In this document: positions 13,201 to 23,023 of the stretch, in pieces | Layout: each line of letters starts with the position of its first letter | Numbering within the stretch: position 1 is the first letter of the stretch | Assembly: GCF_016808335.1 (NCBI RefSeq) | Contig: NC_053142.1 | Span: forward strand, 40,405,674 to 40,469,673 | Source: Panicum virgatum | Lineage: Eukaryota; Streptophyta; Magnoliopsida; Poales; Poaceae | DNA: 64,000 nucleotides | Direction of reading: 5' to 3' | Notes under the pieces: model-generated | What the model was told of the DNA's origin: nothing | Database searches by the model: none | The model's input: the letters and a program-made list of their open reading frames with translations, nothing else | Made by a program: the position numbers and the translations under genes

Positions 13201-16200
13201 CGGGTGTGATGGAAGGAGTGGGATCGGGAATAAGTGTAACAGGTGGTGGTGGTGTTGTAGTAGCAGTATCGCTGGATGAAATAGGAGGAAGAAAAAGAAA
13301 CGATGTGGACTCTGTGGGCGAATACGAGGGCTGAGTAGAAGGGTTGTAAAAGAACGGATGATTCTCAACAAATGTCACATCACGAGAGATATGCATGCGA
13401 CGAGAGGAAGGATCATAACAATGGTAACCCTTATGCTCAGGACTATAACCAAGAAAAACACATTCAACAGACTGGGCAGTTAACTTAGTTCGCTCACGAG
13501 GTGCAAGCAAGACATAGAACGTGCACCCAAAAACTCGGAGATGGTCATAGTTAGGAGGTATACCAAAAAGAACCTCACCAGGACATTTACCAGCAAGTTT
13601 GGAGGAAGGTTGCCGATTAATAAGATAAACAGCAGTAGAGACAGCTTCTCCCCAAAAATGAGAAGGCACAAATGATGCAATGAGAAGTGTGCGAGCAGTC
13701 TCAATAAGATGGCGATGTTTACGTTCAGCAACACCATTTTGAGCATGAGCACCTGCACATGAGAGCTGAGCAAGGGTGCCCTCGGAGGTGAGAAACTGGT
13801 GAAAAGCTGACGACAAATATTCACCTACAGAATCAGAACGAAAAACTCTAACAGCAGTGGAAAATTGAGTGTGCACCATGCGAGCAAAGGACTGGTAAAT
13901 AGAACATAGTTGGGATCGATGTTTCATAAAATAGATCCAAGTGTATCGAGAATAGTCATCAATGAAAATGACATAGTAACTGTGACCACCCTTGGAAGCA
14001 AAAGGTGAAGGACCCCAGACATCTGAGTGAATAAGATCAAAAGGTCGAGTGGAATGAGAAGTACTACTAGAATATGGGAGCTGTACCTGTTTGCCAAGCC
14101 TGCAACCCTTGCAGTGGAAACTAGAATCAATAGGGATACGACCAAGACGACCCTCATGAATTAGGGTAGACAATCGAGACCCACATAGGTGGCCAAGACG
14201 ATGATGCCACTTGGCGAAAGATGACCCTGATGATGACACAGCAGATGACACACGAGCAGTGGAAGAAGGAAGATGTAAGGTGTCCAAAACATAGAGGTTA
14301 GAAGAATCTCTATGGCGATGACCAGTCCCAATCGCACTTCCACTCTGACGATCTTGGATAAAACATGATGAATCATCAAATCCAACAAAGCAGTTCATAT
14401 CAGCTATTTGACCCACTGATAAAAGATTCATAGATAGCTGAGGTACGCAGGAAACATCGGGTATATAAAAATAGGGAGAGTGAAGGGAACCCTGGTGAGT
14501 AACATGACATGATGTACCATCAGCACTGTGGACAGAAGTAGCATTAGTGACTGGTTTACATGCTACTAACTTAGACTTGTCAGACGTCACATGAAAAGAA
14601 GCCCCTGAATCCAGAATCCAAGACTGCGAAACAATGTTCTGAGAGGCAGCAACGATTGACACGGTTCCATTAGTATGAACCCCAGCATCAAGTTTGATAT
14701 CACTAGCCATAACACTGGATTGCAATATGTTGAAGAAATGCTGATACTTAATGTTGAAGAAATGCTGATACTTGTACTCAAACCAGAGAACAGAGGCTGG
14801 GCAGAGCTCCCGTACAGCAACAGACCAACCAGCAGAGGGCAAAAACCAACCAGAACAGAGCAGCACAGCAGAGCAGAGGCGGACGGCGTGGAGGAGTCCA
14901 GCAGCACAGCCGCACCCCCCCTGAAGAAGATGCAGCAGCAGAGGCCGCGACGGGCGGCGTGTGCGACTGCAGCAGGCCGCGGCGGCGGCAGACGGTAGCA
15001 GGCCGCGACGGCGGCAGACGGGGGACGGCCGCTACGAGCGGCGGACAGGGAACGACCGCGACGAACCGCGACAGGCGGCCGCGTGTACAGCAGCGACGGT
15101 GGGCGGGGTGTGAGACAAGGCGGGGCGGCGACGAGCCACGCCCGCACACGAGCCGCGACGGGCGGCTGCAAAACGGGTCCGCAACTCGCGGATCCGCGAC
15201 GGCGGATGGTCGCCGGACGGCCGGCGGTGGCGGAACAGTGGATCTCGGCGGCGGAACAGTGGATCTCGGGTGGGATGAGGTATCCCTAACCCTACCTGCT
15301 CTGTACCATGTTACCTTGAATGAGTGAATGTCTAAACAGAGTCTGCAGTTGTGGTATATAAGGTAGTCCATATGGGCCTATGGGCCCTGATCATACTTAA
15401 CAGTTACATTTTGCATGATCCTTGCTGATCTATAGCTCAAAGCATGTATTAATTTTATCACCGACTTTTTAACTTTGTGACTGATTGCAAATCACTCTAT
15501 TATGCTTGTCTCGTATTTTCTATTCAAACCTTATGATATAGATATACCTCTCAGGTTTGGATTTTTGGAGAAAAAATAGGTGAAGGAATTGGGAAAACAA
15601 GGAAGGAAGCACAGTGTCAAGCTGCTGATACATCCTTAAGAAATCTGGCAGGTGAATTGATGATCGACCCCCCGTTCTTTTTATGCTCAGTTGGAGTTGC
15701 TAATGTGCAACGTAACTGGGGGGGGGGTATTTTTGTAGTAACATTTCATTTTGGGTATATTTTATACTTGATGATAGGTCATGGGTAGTTTTATTTTCAG
15801 TAGTTGGCTTCTGACTTTCTGAGGTTCGATCAAAGTGTCAAAACTGTGGAATAGTTTTATCATTCTGGTTTTGAATGATGTTTTGCTAATCTAAGGTTGC
15901 TTAAATGTTTAGGTGTTCGGATTTTTCTACCTATTTGCATTTTGTTGGATGGCATGGTTGTAGTATGCAGAATCTTGCTTTTTTTCCTTCCAGAATTAGG
16001 TACAGAATGCCTCTAAGAAAGGGTGGAAATTACAGAATCCAGCAATCTTCTCATAAAGCTTTGCATAAGTCTCTTCCTTTTGTATAAAACATGCATATAT
16101 TTGACTTCAACTTCATTTGTAGACAAATTTCTATCATGGGACCCAGATAAGATGACAGTTGTGAAGGAGAATGGTTTTAATAGCTATTCAAACTCACACA

Positions 16201-17574
16201 GATATCCAGGAAGCAATAGAGATGATATGTTACCAGTTGCAAGCACTTCAGATGAGTCTAGATATATAAATGACAGAATTGACAACTTAAGAAAACCTGG
16301 TGGTTCTGTTGCTGCTCTTAAGGAGCTTGTAAGTTGCTTCCTTAATTACAAACTCTTGGACAATTAGGCTCTTTTAACTAAAGGATGTTATGGTACATTG
16401 CAGTGTACAGTTGAAGGGTATAATTTAGTATTCCTATCCCAGCCTTCTACAGATGGTTCAGCAGGTAAAGAAGTTCGTGCTCAGGTCAGTACATCTGGAT
16501 CAAACATCTGGATCAAATGATCATGTAGCATGTCTAGTATATCTTGATATTGTAAGATCAATTAGTGAAAGTAGACCTGCTACTATTTAACTTTGTGATA
16601 GTACATGATTTGGTGTATGATATTGTCATTGGTGTGTTTTTCTTCTTTTTGGTTCAATTTGATCCGATGGCATAAACAGATAATCTTGTTTGTTTTCATG
16701 CTAACTGTAGCGCATTCTTATTCCGAAATTGCGTTTGGCTTTTCAGGTAGAAATAGGTGGGCAAATCCTAGGGAAAGGAGTTGGAGCAACATGGGAGGAA
16801 GCTAAGCTGCAGGTTGTAAGCAGATGGAATAAATAGTTCAATCCTTTCTTTTGCTCTTGGGTGTCTTGAAATGAAAAACATATGCCTGAGTCAGTGGGCC
16901 TTCATTTTCACTTGTATTCGGCAAAGGAGGATTTTTCTCTCTATTAGGCAACTGATTGTCTTGTTTCAGTTGAAAGTTTGTTTGCACATTAAACAACCTT
17001 TGCTACTAGCTGGTTTGGAATCAAAGTAATCACTGAAATATTGCTTTTTAAGATACAGGCAAAGACAAATTAAAAGTACTGTCCTATCGTGCAATGTGAT
17101 GAATGACAGAAATTGCATGAACATATTGTTTTTGTACAAAAGGGAGCCTTTTGTTTTAAATGAATTGTGTGGTTCATCTACACCCTTCATTCTTGAACTG
17201 TTCATTTACAAAATTCCTTTTAATAGGCTGCTGATGAGGCTTATGGAACGTTGAAATCCATGCTGGGACAACTTTCTCAAAGACAGTCTGCCTCTCCAAG
17301 GTGATTATTTGGTATTGTGTGTCTGTTTTTCATTATTCGGTGGTTATTGAGGTTTAGCTTTATATCAAAGACCATAATTTCTTGGTACTTGCTAGGGTGG
17401 ATATTGGTTCTTGTACAACGTCCCAAGTCTTAGCAAGCTTGCTCTATAATAGTTTTCTATTTGGACAGGTCATTTGCGCCCAATTTTAACAAGCGCTTCA
17501 AGCCAGATTTCTCGCAGACAATGCAAAGGATTCCATCAAGCAGATATTCTAGAGACGACAATCGTTTTCCTTGA
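4225..17574 (+). CDS. CPL1: RNA polymerase II CTD phosphatase-like, CPL1 type (FCP1 domain plus two dsRBDs)
   Basis: Predicted exons: 4225-4491, 5491-5970, 6517-6727, 6900-7057, 7149-7219, 7353-7458, 7543-7629, 9676-10242, 10327-10393, 10906-11036, 11117-11170, 15555-15651, 16123-16328, 16404-16484, 16747-16812, 17227-17300, 17469-17574. All junctions are GT-AG and in phase, giving 942 residues. The FCP1-type catalytic motif DLDET is at about residues 144-148, and a second acidic pair (IDD) is at about 343-344. Exons 10-12 encode one dsRNA-binding domain (about 690-765) and exons 13-16 a second (about 820-900). In Arabidopsis, CPL1/FRY2 has this phosphatase plus two-dsRBD layout, dephosphorylates Ser5 of the Pol II CTD in the nucleus, and affects stress transcription and miRNA processing. 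CPL2 has one dsRBD, so CPL1 is preferred. Intron 7 (2.0 kb) and intron 11 (4.4 kb) are swollen by transposons. Confidence 0.9.
7735..8895. mobile_element. Non-autonomous TIR DNA transposon in intron 7
   Basis: About 150 bp at 7735-7885 recurs inverted at about 8750-8895. A shared core reads GTCTAAATA, then CCC(A/C), then TTAAGGCAGTTTTG on the left, with the matching inverse on the right. Identity by eye is roughly 75-80 percent. The interior (7.9-8.7 kb) has only short open frames. Long TIRs suggest a Mutator-like origin, but no clear 9-bp target duplication was found, so the superfamily is uncertain and the borders are approximate. Confidence 0.55.
8996..9164 (+). mobile_element. Au-type SINE (tRNA-derived)
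   Basis: The 169-bp unit starts with a tRNA-like head with a pol III A box (TGGTGCAGCGGT) and B box (GGTTCGAGCCC). It continues with a tail containing CCTTCCCCAGACCC and CACTGGGTACGCCC and ends in a short T run. This matches the Au SINE family of grasses as I know it. A perfect 16-bp target duplication, AAAGATGTAACTGTTT, flanks it at 8980-8995 and 9165-9180. It lies in intron 7 of the CTD phosphatase gene in the sense direction. It is not a functional tRNA gene, because the anticodon arm is not preserved. Confidence 0.9.
11292..11385 (-). repeat. 3' LTR of the copia element
   Basis: 94 bp, TG...CA termini. It is the downstream LTR in the element's own minus-strand orientation and follows the polypurine tract at about 11386-11394. 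Confidence 0.93.
11399..14710 (-). CDS. Copia pol polyprotein: protease, integrase, RT, RNase H; no gag
   Basis: One uninterrupted frame of 1103 residues from the ATG at 14710; it stays open upstream to about 14866 without an ATG. Domains in order: aspartic protease (LDSGASFH, close to the N-terminus), GAG-pre-integrase (WHHRLGH and CKGC), integrase core ([34 protein letters not shown]), copia RT ([22 protein letters not shown]), and RNase H ([16 protein letters not shown]). Two features suggest it is not self-sufficient. There is no gag or CCHC knuckle, because only about 440 bp separate the LTR from this frame. The RT motif A reads [11 protein letters not shown], with Gly where copia elements have the catalytic Asp. 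A 24-bp tandem duplication (14727-14774) lies just upstream of the ATG. Integrase motif RSDSVGEY also departs from the usual RSDNGGEY. Confidence 0.92.
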   Translation of the reverse strand: MASDIKLDAGVHTNGTVSIVAASQNIVSQSWILDSGASFHVTSDKSKLVACKPVTNATSVHSADGTSCHVTHQGSLHSPYFYIPDVSCVPQLSMNLLSVGQIADMNCFVGFDDSSCFIQDRQSGSAIGTGHRHRDSSNLYVLDTLHLPSSTARVSSAVSSSGSSFAKWHHRLGHLCGSRLSTLIHEGRLGRIPIDSSFHCKGCRLGKQVQLPYSSSTSHSTRPFDLIHSDVWGPSPFASKGGHSYYVIFIDDYSRYTWIYFMKHRSQLCSIYQSFARMVHTQFSTAVRVFRSDSVGEYLSSAFHQFLTSEGTLAQLSCAGAHAQNGVAERKHRHLIETARTLLIASFVPSHFWGEAVSTAVYLINRQPSSKLAGKCPGEVLFGIPPNYDHLRVFGCTFYVLLAPRERTKLTAQSVECVFLGYSPEHKGYHCYDPSSRRMHISRDVTFVENHPFFYNPSTQPSYSPTESTSFLFLPPISSSDTATTTPPPPVTLIPDPTPSITPVEPPPPPPPPSKPPVTKVYTRRPKAPTEPPSNPPSSATPDAPVSNDSNTLHQSHDVSNESQIGQHYNLRDRTTIERPDRFGFSRVGAVIDEPSTYHEAANIPEWQAAMTEELAALERTCTWDLVPLPSHAVPITCKWVFKIKTKSDGSIERYKARLVARGFQQTQGLDYDETFAPVAHMTTVRTLIAVAASCSWTISQMGVKNAFLHGDLHEEVYMQPPPGVHAPSGYVCRLRRALYGLKQAPRAWFQRFVSVIRAAGFSPSEHDPALFIHHSPHGRTLLLLYVDDMLITGDDIEHISHVKKQLGEQFQISDLDPLSYFLGIEVLHSAKGYYLSQSKYIQDLLARSGITDNRTAATPMDLHLQLRPTDGAPLEDPSRYRHIVGSLVYLTVTRPDIAHAVHILSQFVSAPTSVHFGHLLRVQRYLRGTSSQCLLYAHDSPLRLHAYSDSTLASDPTDRRSVTGYCIFLGSSPLVWKSKKQSAVSRSSTEAELRALATTTSEIVWLRWLLADFGISCDTPTPLLCDNTGAIQIANDPVKHELTKHIGVDASFTRSHCQQQTIALQYVPSELQVADFFTKAQTREQHRLHLLKLNASNPPSPP
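15309..15402 (-). repeat. 5' LTR of the copia element
   Basis: 94 bp, TG...CA termini, one transition away from the partner LTR. The adjoining sequence at 15298-15308 reads TGGTACAGAGC on the minus strand, a primer-binding site. Confidence 0.93.
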
Positions 17575-18224
17575 CAGTAGTGTGAAATATGCACTACTTA
17601 ACCTCATGGGAAGATTCAGGAAACCTTGGCAGAACGTTGCCCCTCAAAATTTTGCAAGTGCAGGAGGGGCAAGAGTTGTACGTGATGACGCCTATGTATG
17701 GCGTTTTCAGTTTCGTGTACAGGTTTCTTCTAACCATCATCTTCAAGCGGCCATTATCCGTGATTTCAACTGTTGTTGTAACCTGATCTGAAGTGAGCTC
17801 AAGTTCTGACTTGTGTCGAATCCGTATTTTTATGATACCAGAATTGAGAGTAGATCTTAGTGTACATTCCTGATGCTGTTTGCGTAGAGTACCATTTTTT
17901 GTGCACACCTAGGTAGATTAGGCTCTAGTGGTTATTGGTATTAGGTGTAGGTGGGGATGAAAGCTGATCAGATCAGATTGGATATTACATTTTTGTATGC
18001 TAATCCATTTTTTGCCGGATGTGCGGTTATAAGGATGTGATGATGGATATGGATTTTTTTATGATGTTAGAAACAGTCTGAAGTCTGATCGATGAAAACA
18101 GAAGTGGATTAAAATAGTTGAATAATACATCCTTAACATTTATGAATTAAAATAGTTAAATAATTCATGATTTAAATGTATAAGTAACAGGCTCACCTGT
18201 ATGGTCTACAACGCAGTTCACAAT
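17575..18224. other. 3' UTR and flank of the CTD phosphatase gene
   Basis: The sequence after the stop codon at 17572-17574 is presumably the 3' UTR for the first few hundred bases. The rest is AT-rich intergenic DNA. No second gene or clear polyadenylation signal could be assigned. Confidence 0.45.
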
Positions 18225-18239
18225 TCACATCTAAAGTTA

Positions 18240-19075
18240 ACTTGTTCAACCTGTAACCATTATATTCAGTCCCCTTCCTTCTTTCCCCTTTGCTACAGTA
18301 GCGAGCGCAGGCGGAAGGCGATTTCTTGGCTCCGGCTTTGATTGAATTGCTTCCCCCTCCTCTCTGGCGTCCTCGTCAGCGCCGGAGAGGGAGGGGAAGC
18401 CGAATTGGCCGGGGGCGGTATAGTTTCTAGTCCTAGGTTAGGTTTTAGGCTAGGGTTAGAATAAAGTGTCCGCAGTGGCTTCTCCGCCGGGTGACGGTGC
18501 TTTCTCCGTCGCCGTTGGCGTCGTCCATGGTGATGGCGGCTCGATGATGGAGCTTTTGGTCCTCCTGACCAATTTCGGCGAGGTGTTCTTCGTTGTTTGG
18601 TCGGTGAGGTTTGTTTCCCTTCGATTTGCGATCGGATGGGATTTTTATCTTCCGGGTTTTCTTCCTCTGCGAAGATGGCTCTGGATCGGGGCAGCAGCTT
18701 CCTTGCGGAGCTGGTTGCTTCTTTCCCTTGCCAGCGCTGGAAAGGTAGCGCCGAAGCTCGTTCAGCGTCTTCGATTCGTCGTCGGGGTGGTTCGGCGGCG
18801 ATGTCTCATGCGGCATCTTCCAAGGTTTGGAGCTTCTTTTCGGTGTTGGCTTGTGGATCTTGCTCTGAAGCTTCAGTTCCTCGCGTTGATCTTCATCTTG
18901 TTGCCGAGCGTCGTCATGGTGGCCGGCGGCGGAGGGGACCGGAGCTGAAGAAGAACGGAGGACTTGGGTGTGTGCTCTGCGTATTTTATGTATCTCTCAG
19001 GGGCCTTCGTGTAACTTGGGTTTGTATTGTGCTCTTCTATGCAATATAATCCCATTCCGTTTGCAAAAAAAAAAA
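18240..19075 (+). mobile_element. LINE-like retroposed insertion with poly(A) tail
   Basis: About 836 bp ending in TTTGC followed by 11 A residues, flanked by a perfect 15-bp target duplication TCACATCTAAAGTTA (18225-18239 and 19076-19090). The interior is GC-rich with no reverse transcriptase. It is therefore a short non-autonomous LINE, or a cDNA mobilised by LINE machinery. Open frames across it on both strands have no recognisable domain. The target contained an inverted copy of its own sequence (TTTAGATGTGATT near 19109). Confidence 0.75.
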
Positions 19076-20108
19076 TCACATCTAAAGTTAGCTTAGTAAT
19101 TTTGACACTTTAGATGTGATTTAACAATTCAAGATGTAATATGAATAGATTTTGGGATATAATCTGATTTAACAGTTTTCTAGTGCTCATCGTGACACTT
19201 GTATAATATAACAGTCAGTTTCCCGGTCTGCCTCTCGAGTCTCGATAGGTGCTTGCATAGGTGCTTGCAAATTGCAAGCGGAGGGGTTTTTATACTTTTA
19301 CCATTATAATAAAAGATGCTCATCAAATTATTACTTTTAGAATGACATCTACAACTATACCAGTGGAGAGAAGTTTGAGTTATATTTTTACCACAACTAT
19401 ATCGGTGGAGAGAAGTTTGAGTCATATTTTTATCACAAATGCTGATGTGACACGCCACGCCATCCTCACACGTTGGTGCCCGGTCAACAAGCTCAGCTGA
19501 AATGTCCTCTCTTCCCCTATCAGCTCCTCTCCTCCCCTCTCTAACAGCTGGATCCGGCAGCTCATCTCACTTTCATGCAGGCCCCACAAGTCAGCTCCGT
19601 CTCCTACCTCGAATCCCCACTGGAAAGCAGAAATGGAAAAGAATACCATACAAAGAGGAAAACGAGTAGATTAGGAAATGTCGGGGGATAACGCATGACT
19701 GCAATCAAGTTCAGAGATCATCGTCATGGGCAGGGACCAACCCGCTAGGCCACCAGGTCCGACGAGTTCCCGTGAGCATCCGCCGACTCCCACTCCCCTT
19801 GCACTCCGCTGACGGCACTCGCTCCTCCAGGATGCCGCGGTGGCCTGAGACGGATGGACCGACAGCTCGGTGCTGCGACGCCGGCGCGCGGACGGCGGGG
19901 GCGCTGGCGGGGTGGATGGAGCACGAGCTGCTAAAGCCCGACGATGCTGACTGGGCTTCTCTCCTTGTCGCATTCCACTTGCAGGTCGCAGCGACGGGAT
20001 GGCCGGTGGATGGTGCTTGCGGCACGAGCTGCTTTGCTTATCCTGTACAGGTTGCAGAATGCATCCTCAGCGAGCGCGGGCCCAGGCGGCGCGGCACGGG
20101 CGCGCGGA

Positions 20109-20132
20109 GGGGGGGGGGGGGGGGGGGGGGGG
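20109..20132 (+). repeat. Poly(G) run
   Basis: 24 consecutive G in the GC-rich interior of MULE 1. It could form a G-quadruplex and is also a common place for sequencing length errors. Confidence 0.9.
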
Positions 20133-20377
20133 TGCGCAACGGCGCGGGGAGCGGAGAGGGCGAGGAGTTCGGCGCCAGAGCCCGTGATATTAAAAGATGA
20201 AGCTGACAGGTGGGGGCCCACCTGGCAGGGTCACGATATGCGGAGCCCAGCTGTCGGAGAGGAAGAGAGAGAGGAGGGGTTCAGGGCAGAGAGGACATTT
20301 CATGTTCGGAAGCTGACTGGGCACCAGCATGTGAGGCTGGTGTGGCATGCTACATCAGCAAATGTGGTAAAAATATA

Positions 20378-20714
20378 GGGGGCTGTTTAGTTTGTAAACT
20401 AAAATTTTTTGAGTGTCACATCAACAGTTTGACCAGATGTTGGGAGGGCTTTTCGGACACTAATTAAAAAACTAATTTCAGAACTCACCTGGAAACCGCG
20501 AGACGAGACCTTTGACCGCAACATTAGCACATGTGGGTTACTGTAGCACTTATGGCTAATCATGCACTAATTAGGCTTAAAAGATTCGTCTCGTTGTGTA
20601 CATCCAAACTGTGCAATTAATTTTGTTGTTTAACAACATTTACTGCTCCATACATGTGTCCAAAGGAGAAGTCACAAATTTCGAGGTGAAAATTTTTTAG
20701 AACTAAACGCCCCC
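20378..20714. mobile_element. MITE nested in the right TIR of MULE 1
   Basis: 337 bp with inverted ends GGGGGCTGTTTAG / CTAAACGCCCCC and a 3-bp duplication ATA (20375-20377, 20715-20717). Comparison with the left TIR of the host MULE shows the uninterrupted target sequence. Its core (on the minus strand ACGAGACGAATCT ... TGCTACAGTAACC) is shared with the MITE at 62001-62339. A 3-bp duplication favours the PIF/Harbinger superfamily. Confidence 0.8.
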
Positions 20715-20893
20715 ATAATTAAAACTTCTCCCTGTTGGTATAGTTATAGGTATCATTTTAAGAGTAATAATCTGATAAGCGTCGTTCGGTATAATGATAA
20801 AAATGTAAAAACCCCGCAAGCGGAGGGAGGCCTCTCATCATCTTTTCTTTGTCAAATTGTTCCTACGCGAAATTTGTGAACCCACACCCACAG

Positions 20894-22176
20894 CCGCATT
20901 TTTTTGTTTTCTAATCTTCCTCGCAAAAGATTTTCACAAATAGACCCTCAGCAAAATGAATTGCGTCTTTGGACCCAAGGGGTCGGCGCCATGGCTCGTG
21001 GCGCCGAGATAACACGTCTCGGCGCCGTGAGTCATGGCGCCGAGATATTTGCCACTGCGCTGATGTGGCGTCGACATGGCAGCTACCTCGGCGCCATAAC
21101 CGGTGGCGCCGAGCTCAGCTGTTGCGGTGCCCAGGTGCTCCTCGAGCGATGGCGCTGCACCACCGGCACGCTAGCAGCTGCCCAACGCAAGTACTGTGCC
21201 ACATGATGCCACATGCATTTCTCTGTCTTTCTGTGTTTTGGCCCTACACCTGGAGCTTTCACCAAGATGCATATCCATATACTAGTTTGACATGCGGTCC
21301 CTGCGTGCGGACTCGAGAAAAGTACTCCAAATATTTGCTCACTTATTTTTGTATTAGTCTTTTTCCTTCTACCGCATATGTATTTGATTAACTTGGCTTG
21401 TGAGATACTAGCATCTAATCAATTGTAAGGGTATTCTTAACATTTCTACAGTTTCATAGCATTAAATATACCTCTACATATTTCCTCAGTCCTCAAATAT
21501 AAGGCATTCTGATATTCAAAATTTGTCATCAAATATAAGGCATCCTAGGTTAAGAGTGGACCCAACTATCTTAATTGTGCATTATTATTAGATCTTTTTC
21601 AATTAAAAGATGTGCATGCAACCATATAGGTGCATGAAAAAAGACATGTTAGTTTAATTAGCACACTTTCGATGCTTGTACTGATCAAGCATCGACAGCT
21701 CCCGTGGCAAAATCGAGGCTTAGAAATTTCTCTCTCCTAGCTTTTCACTCAAGCTGTGGCTGCTCTTAAAAAGTCAAGAAGGAATAAGCATTGGGATGCT
21801 AAAGCTCTGATGAACCGATATCAGAAACTAGTCAGGTTCAGTACTTGATCGAGCACATATATTAATTCGTAACATATATGCAAGAAAGTGTTGGACATCT
21901 GCTAGCGCGCGGGCAGCCCATCCCTCGAGGCTTGCAGAGCCGAGCACCTCAGCGCCCCAGCAGCTGGCGCTGAGCTCGGCGCCACCACCGGTGGCGCCGA
22001 GGTAGCTGCCACGTCGACGCCACATCAACTCAGTGGCAAATATCTCGGCGCCACGAGCCATGGCGCCGACCACGAGCCATGGCGCCGATCTCTTGGATTC
22101 AAAGACGCAGTTCGTTTCGCTATGGGTGTATTTGTGAAAATCTTTTATGAGAAGGATCCGAAAGCAAAAAATGCGG
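20894..22176. mobile_element. Mutator-like element (MULE 2) with GGCGCC-rich TIRs
   Basis: Inverted repeats of about 280 bp start CCGCATTTTTTTG and end in its inverse, with a perfect 9-bp duplication CACCCACAG (20885-20893 and 22177-22185). The TIRs carry many GGCGCC palindromes (CATGGCGCCGAG and variants, near 20986-21114 and 21966-22086). The interior (about 21.2-21.9 kb) is AT-rich and lacks a transposase. It landed about 130 bp upstream of the ATG of the LanC-like gene, and so in its promoter or leader. Confidence 0.88.
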
Positions 22177-22306
22177 CACCCACAGACATTCTGGGCCCAC
22201 GTGGCAGTGAGTGGGTCGGCTGTCCGGCAGAATCAAAGCAAAGCTCACCTCGCCGCCGCCGCCGCCGCCGTGCTCGCCGGATTCCAATTTCCTGCCGGAA
22301 GCCGCT

Positions 22307-22972
22307 ATGGCGGACCGCTTCTTCCCCAACGACATGCCCGGCTACGTCGAGGAGGAAGCCGCGCCCGCTCCGGCCGCTGAACTCTCATCCTCGTCCTCGC
22401 TCCACACACTCCTATCCCTCCCCTACCCCGTGCTCGCCGCCCGCTTCCTCCACGCCGCGCTCCAACTCAAGCAGAAGGCAACAGATCACGTGCCGCAGCT
22501 CCCTAGATTGCATGCTGTCGCGCCCTCGTCGGCTCGTGTGGAGACGATCTTTGTCGTCCTCTGCCGTCTCAGGTTGTGCACGAGAGTTTGGGAGATGCGA
22601 CAGCGAGCGGCGGAGGACTTCACGCTCTACACCGGCGCGCTTGGCACCGCGCTCCTGGTCTTCAGGGCCTACTCGGCCACCGGAGACCGCGCCGACCTCG
22701 CAACCTGCGCCGAGATCGTGGCCGCTTGCGACGCGGCGTCTGCACCCGCGGGCCAGGAGTAAGTGTAGGGTCGCGTGTCCGCCGCCGGTCCGCCGCTTCA
22801 TCTGGTATCTTTGGTGGAGTTGATTTGGGACCCTGCAGGTTCGTGACGTTCATATGCGGACGGGCTGGGGTCTGCGCGCTCGGTGCGGTGGTGGCGAAAA
22901 ACGCCGGAGACGAGGCCGCCGTCGCGCGTTACCTCAACTCGTTGCCTGTCAGCTGCTTGTGAGTTGCGACAC
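22307..22972 (+). pseudogene. LanC-like protein (GCR2/GCL family), truncated
   Basis: The N-terminus MADRFFPNDMPGYVEEE and the motifs DFTLYTGALGTALL, ACDAAS and TFICGRAGVCALGAV match the start of plant LanC-like proteins (GCR2, GCL1/2; LANCL relatives). Those are about 400 residues long. Only about the first 40 percent is present. A first intron at about 22478-22572 would have a GC instead of a GT donor, and splicing it would put the next exon out of frame. An intron at 22760-22848 (GTAAGT...CAG) rejoins the frame well. The reading ends at 22972, and a LINE begins 50 bp later. None of the later LanC zinc-binding segments is seen in the window. Probably a pseudogene or a very short expressed remnant. 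Confidence 0.75.
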
Positions 22973-23023
22973 TGGATTCTCTAGATCAATTGATGTTTTT
23001 TGTTTGAAATGAGATCAATTGAT

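Larger units (their letters stand above)
11292..15402 (-). mobile_element. Ty1/copia LTR retrotransposon with 94-bp LTRs, in intron 11
   Basis: Two 94-bp LTRs (11292-11385 and 15309-15402) start TGTTA and end TAACA. They differ at one site (C at 11371, T at 15388). The target duplication GTTAC flanks the element exactly (11287-11291 and 15403-15407). On the minus strand the primer-binding site TGGTACAGAGC follows the 5' LTR, close to the initiator-Met tRNA type. A purine tract, GAAGGGGGG, precedes the 3' LTR. The element lies antisense to the host gene and separates two exons of the first dsRBD. Without it the native intron would be about 270 bp. Confidence 0.95.
19283..20815. mobile_element. 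Mutator-like element (MULE 1) with long TIRs
   Basis: Terminal inverted repeats start GGGGTTTTTA and extend at least 300 bp on each side. The right arm is interrupted by a MITE. A perfect 9-bp target duplication, GCAAGCGGA, lies at 19274-19282 and 20816-20824, the hallmark length of the Mutator superfamily. The interior (about 19.65-20.19 kb) is GC-rich with a 24-base G run at 20109-20132 and contrasts with the AT-rich TIR ends. That is the usual look of a captured gene fragment, but no domain was recognised. No transposase is present. Confidence 0.88.

Noticed and set aside
14587..15371. Long GC-rich frames on both strands in the copia leader
   Set aside because: No gag or other domain is seen; overlapping frames on both strands reflect composition.
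21083..22073. GGCGCC-rich frames as a repeat protein
   Set aside because: They are translations of MULE 2 inverted repeats, mirrored at both ends.
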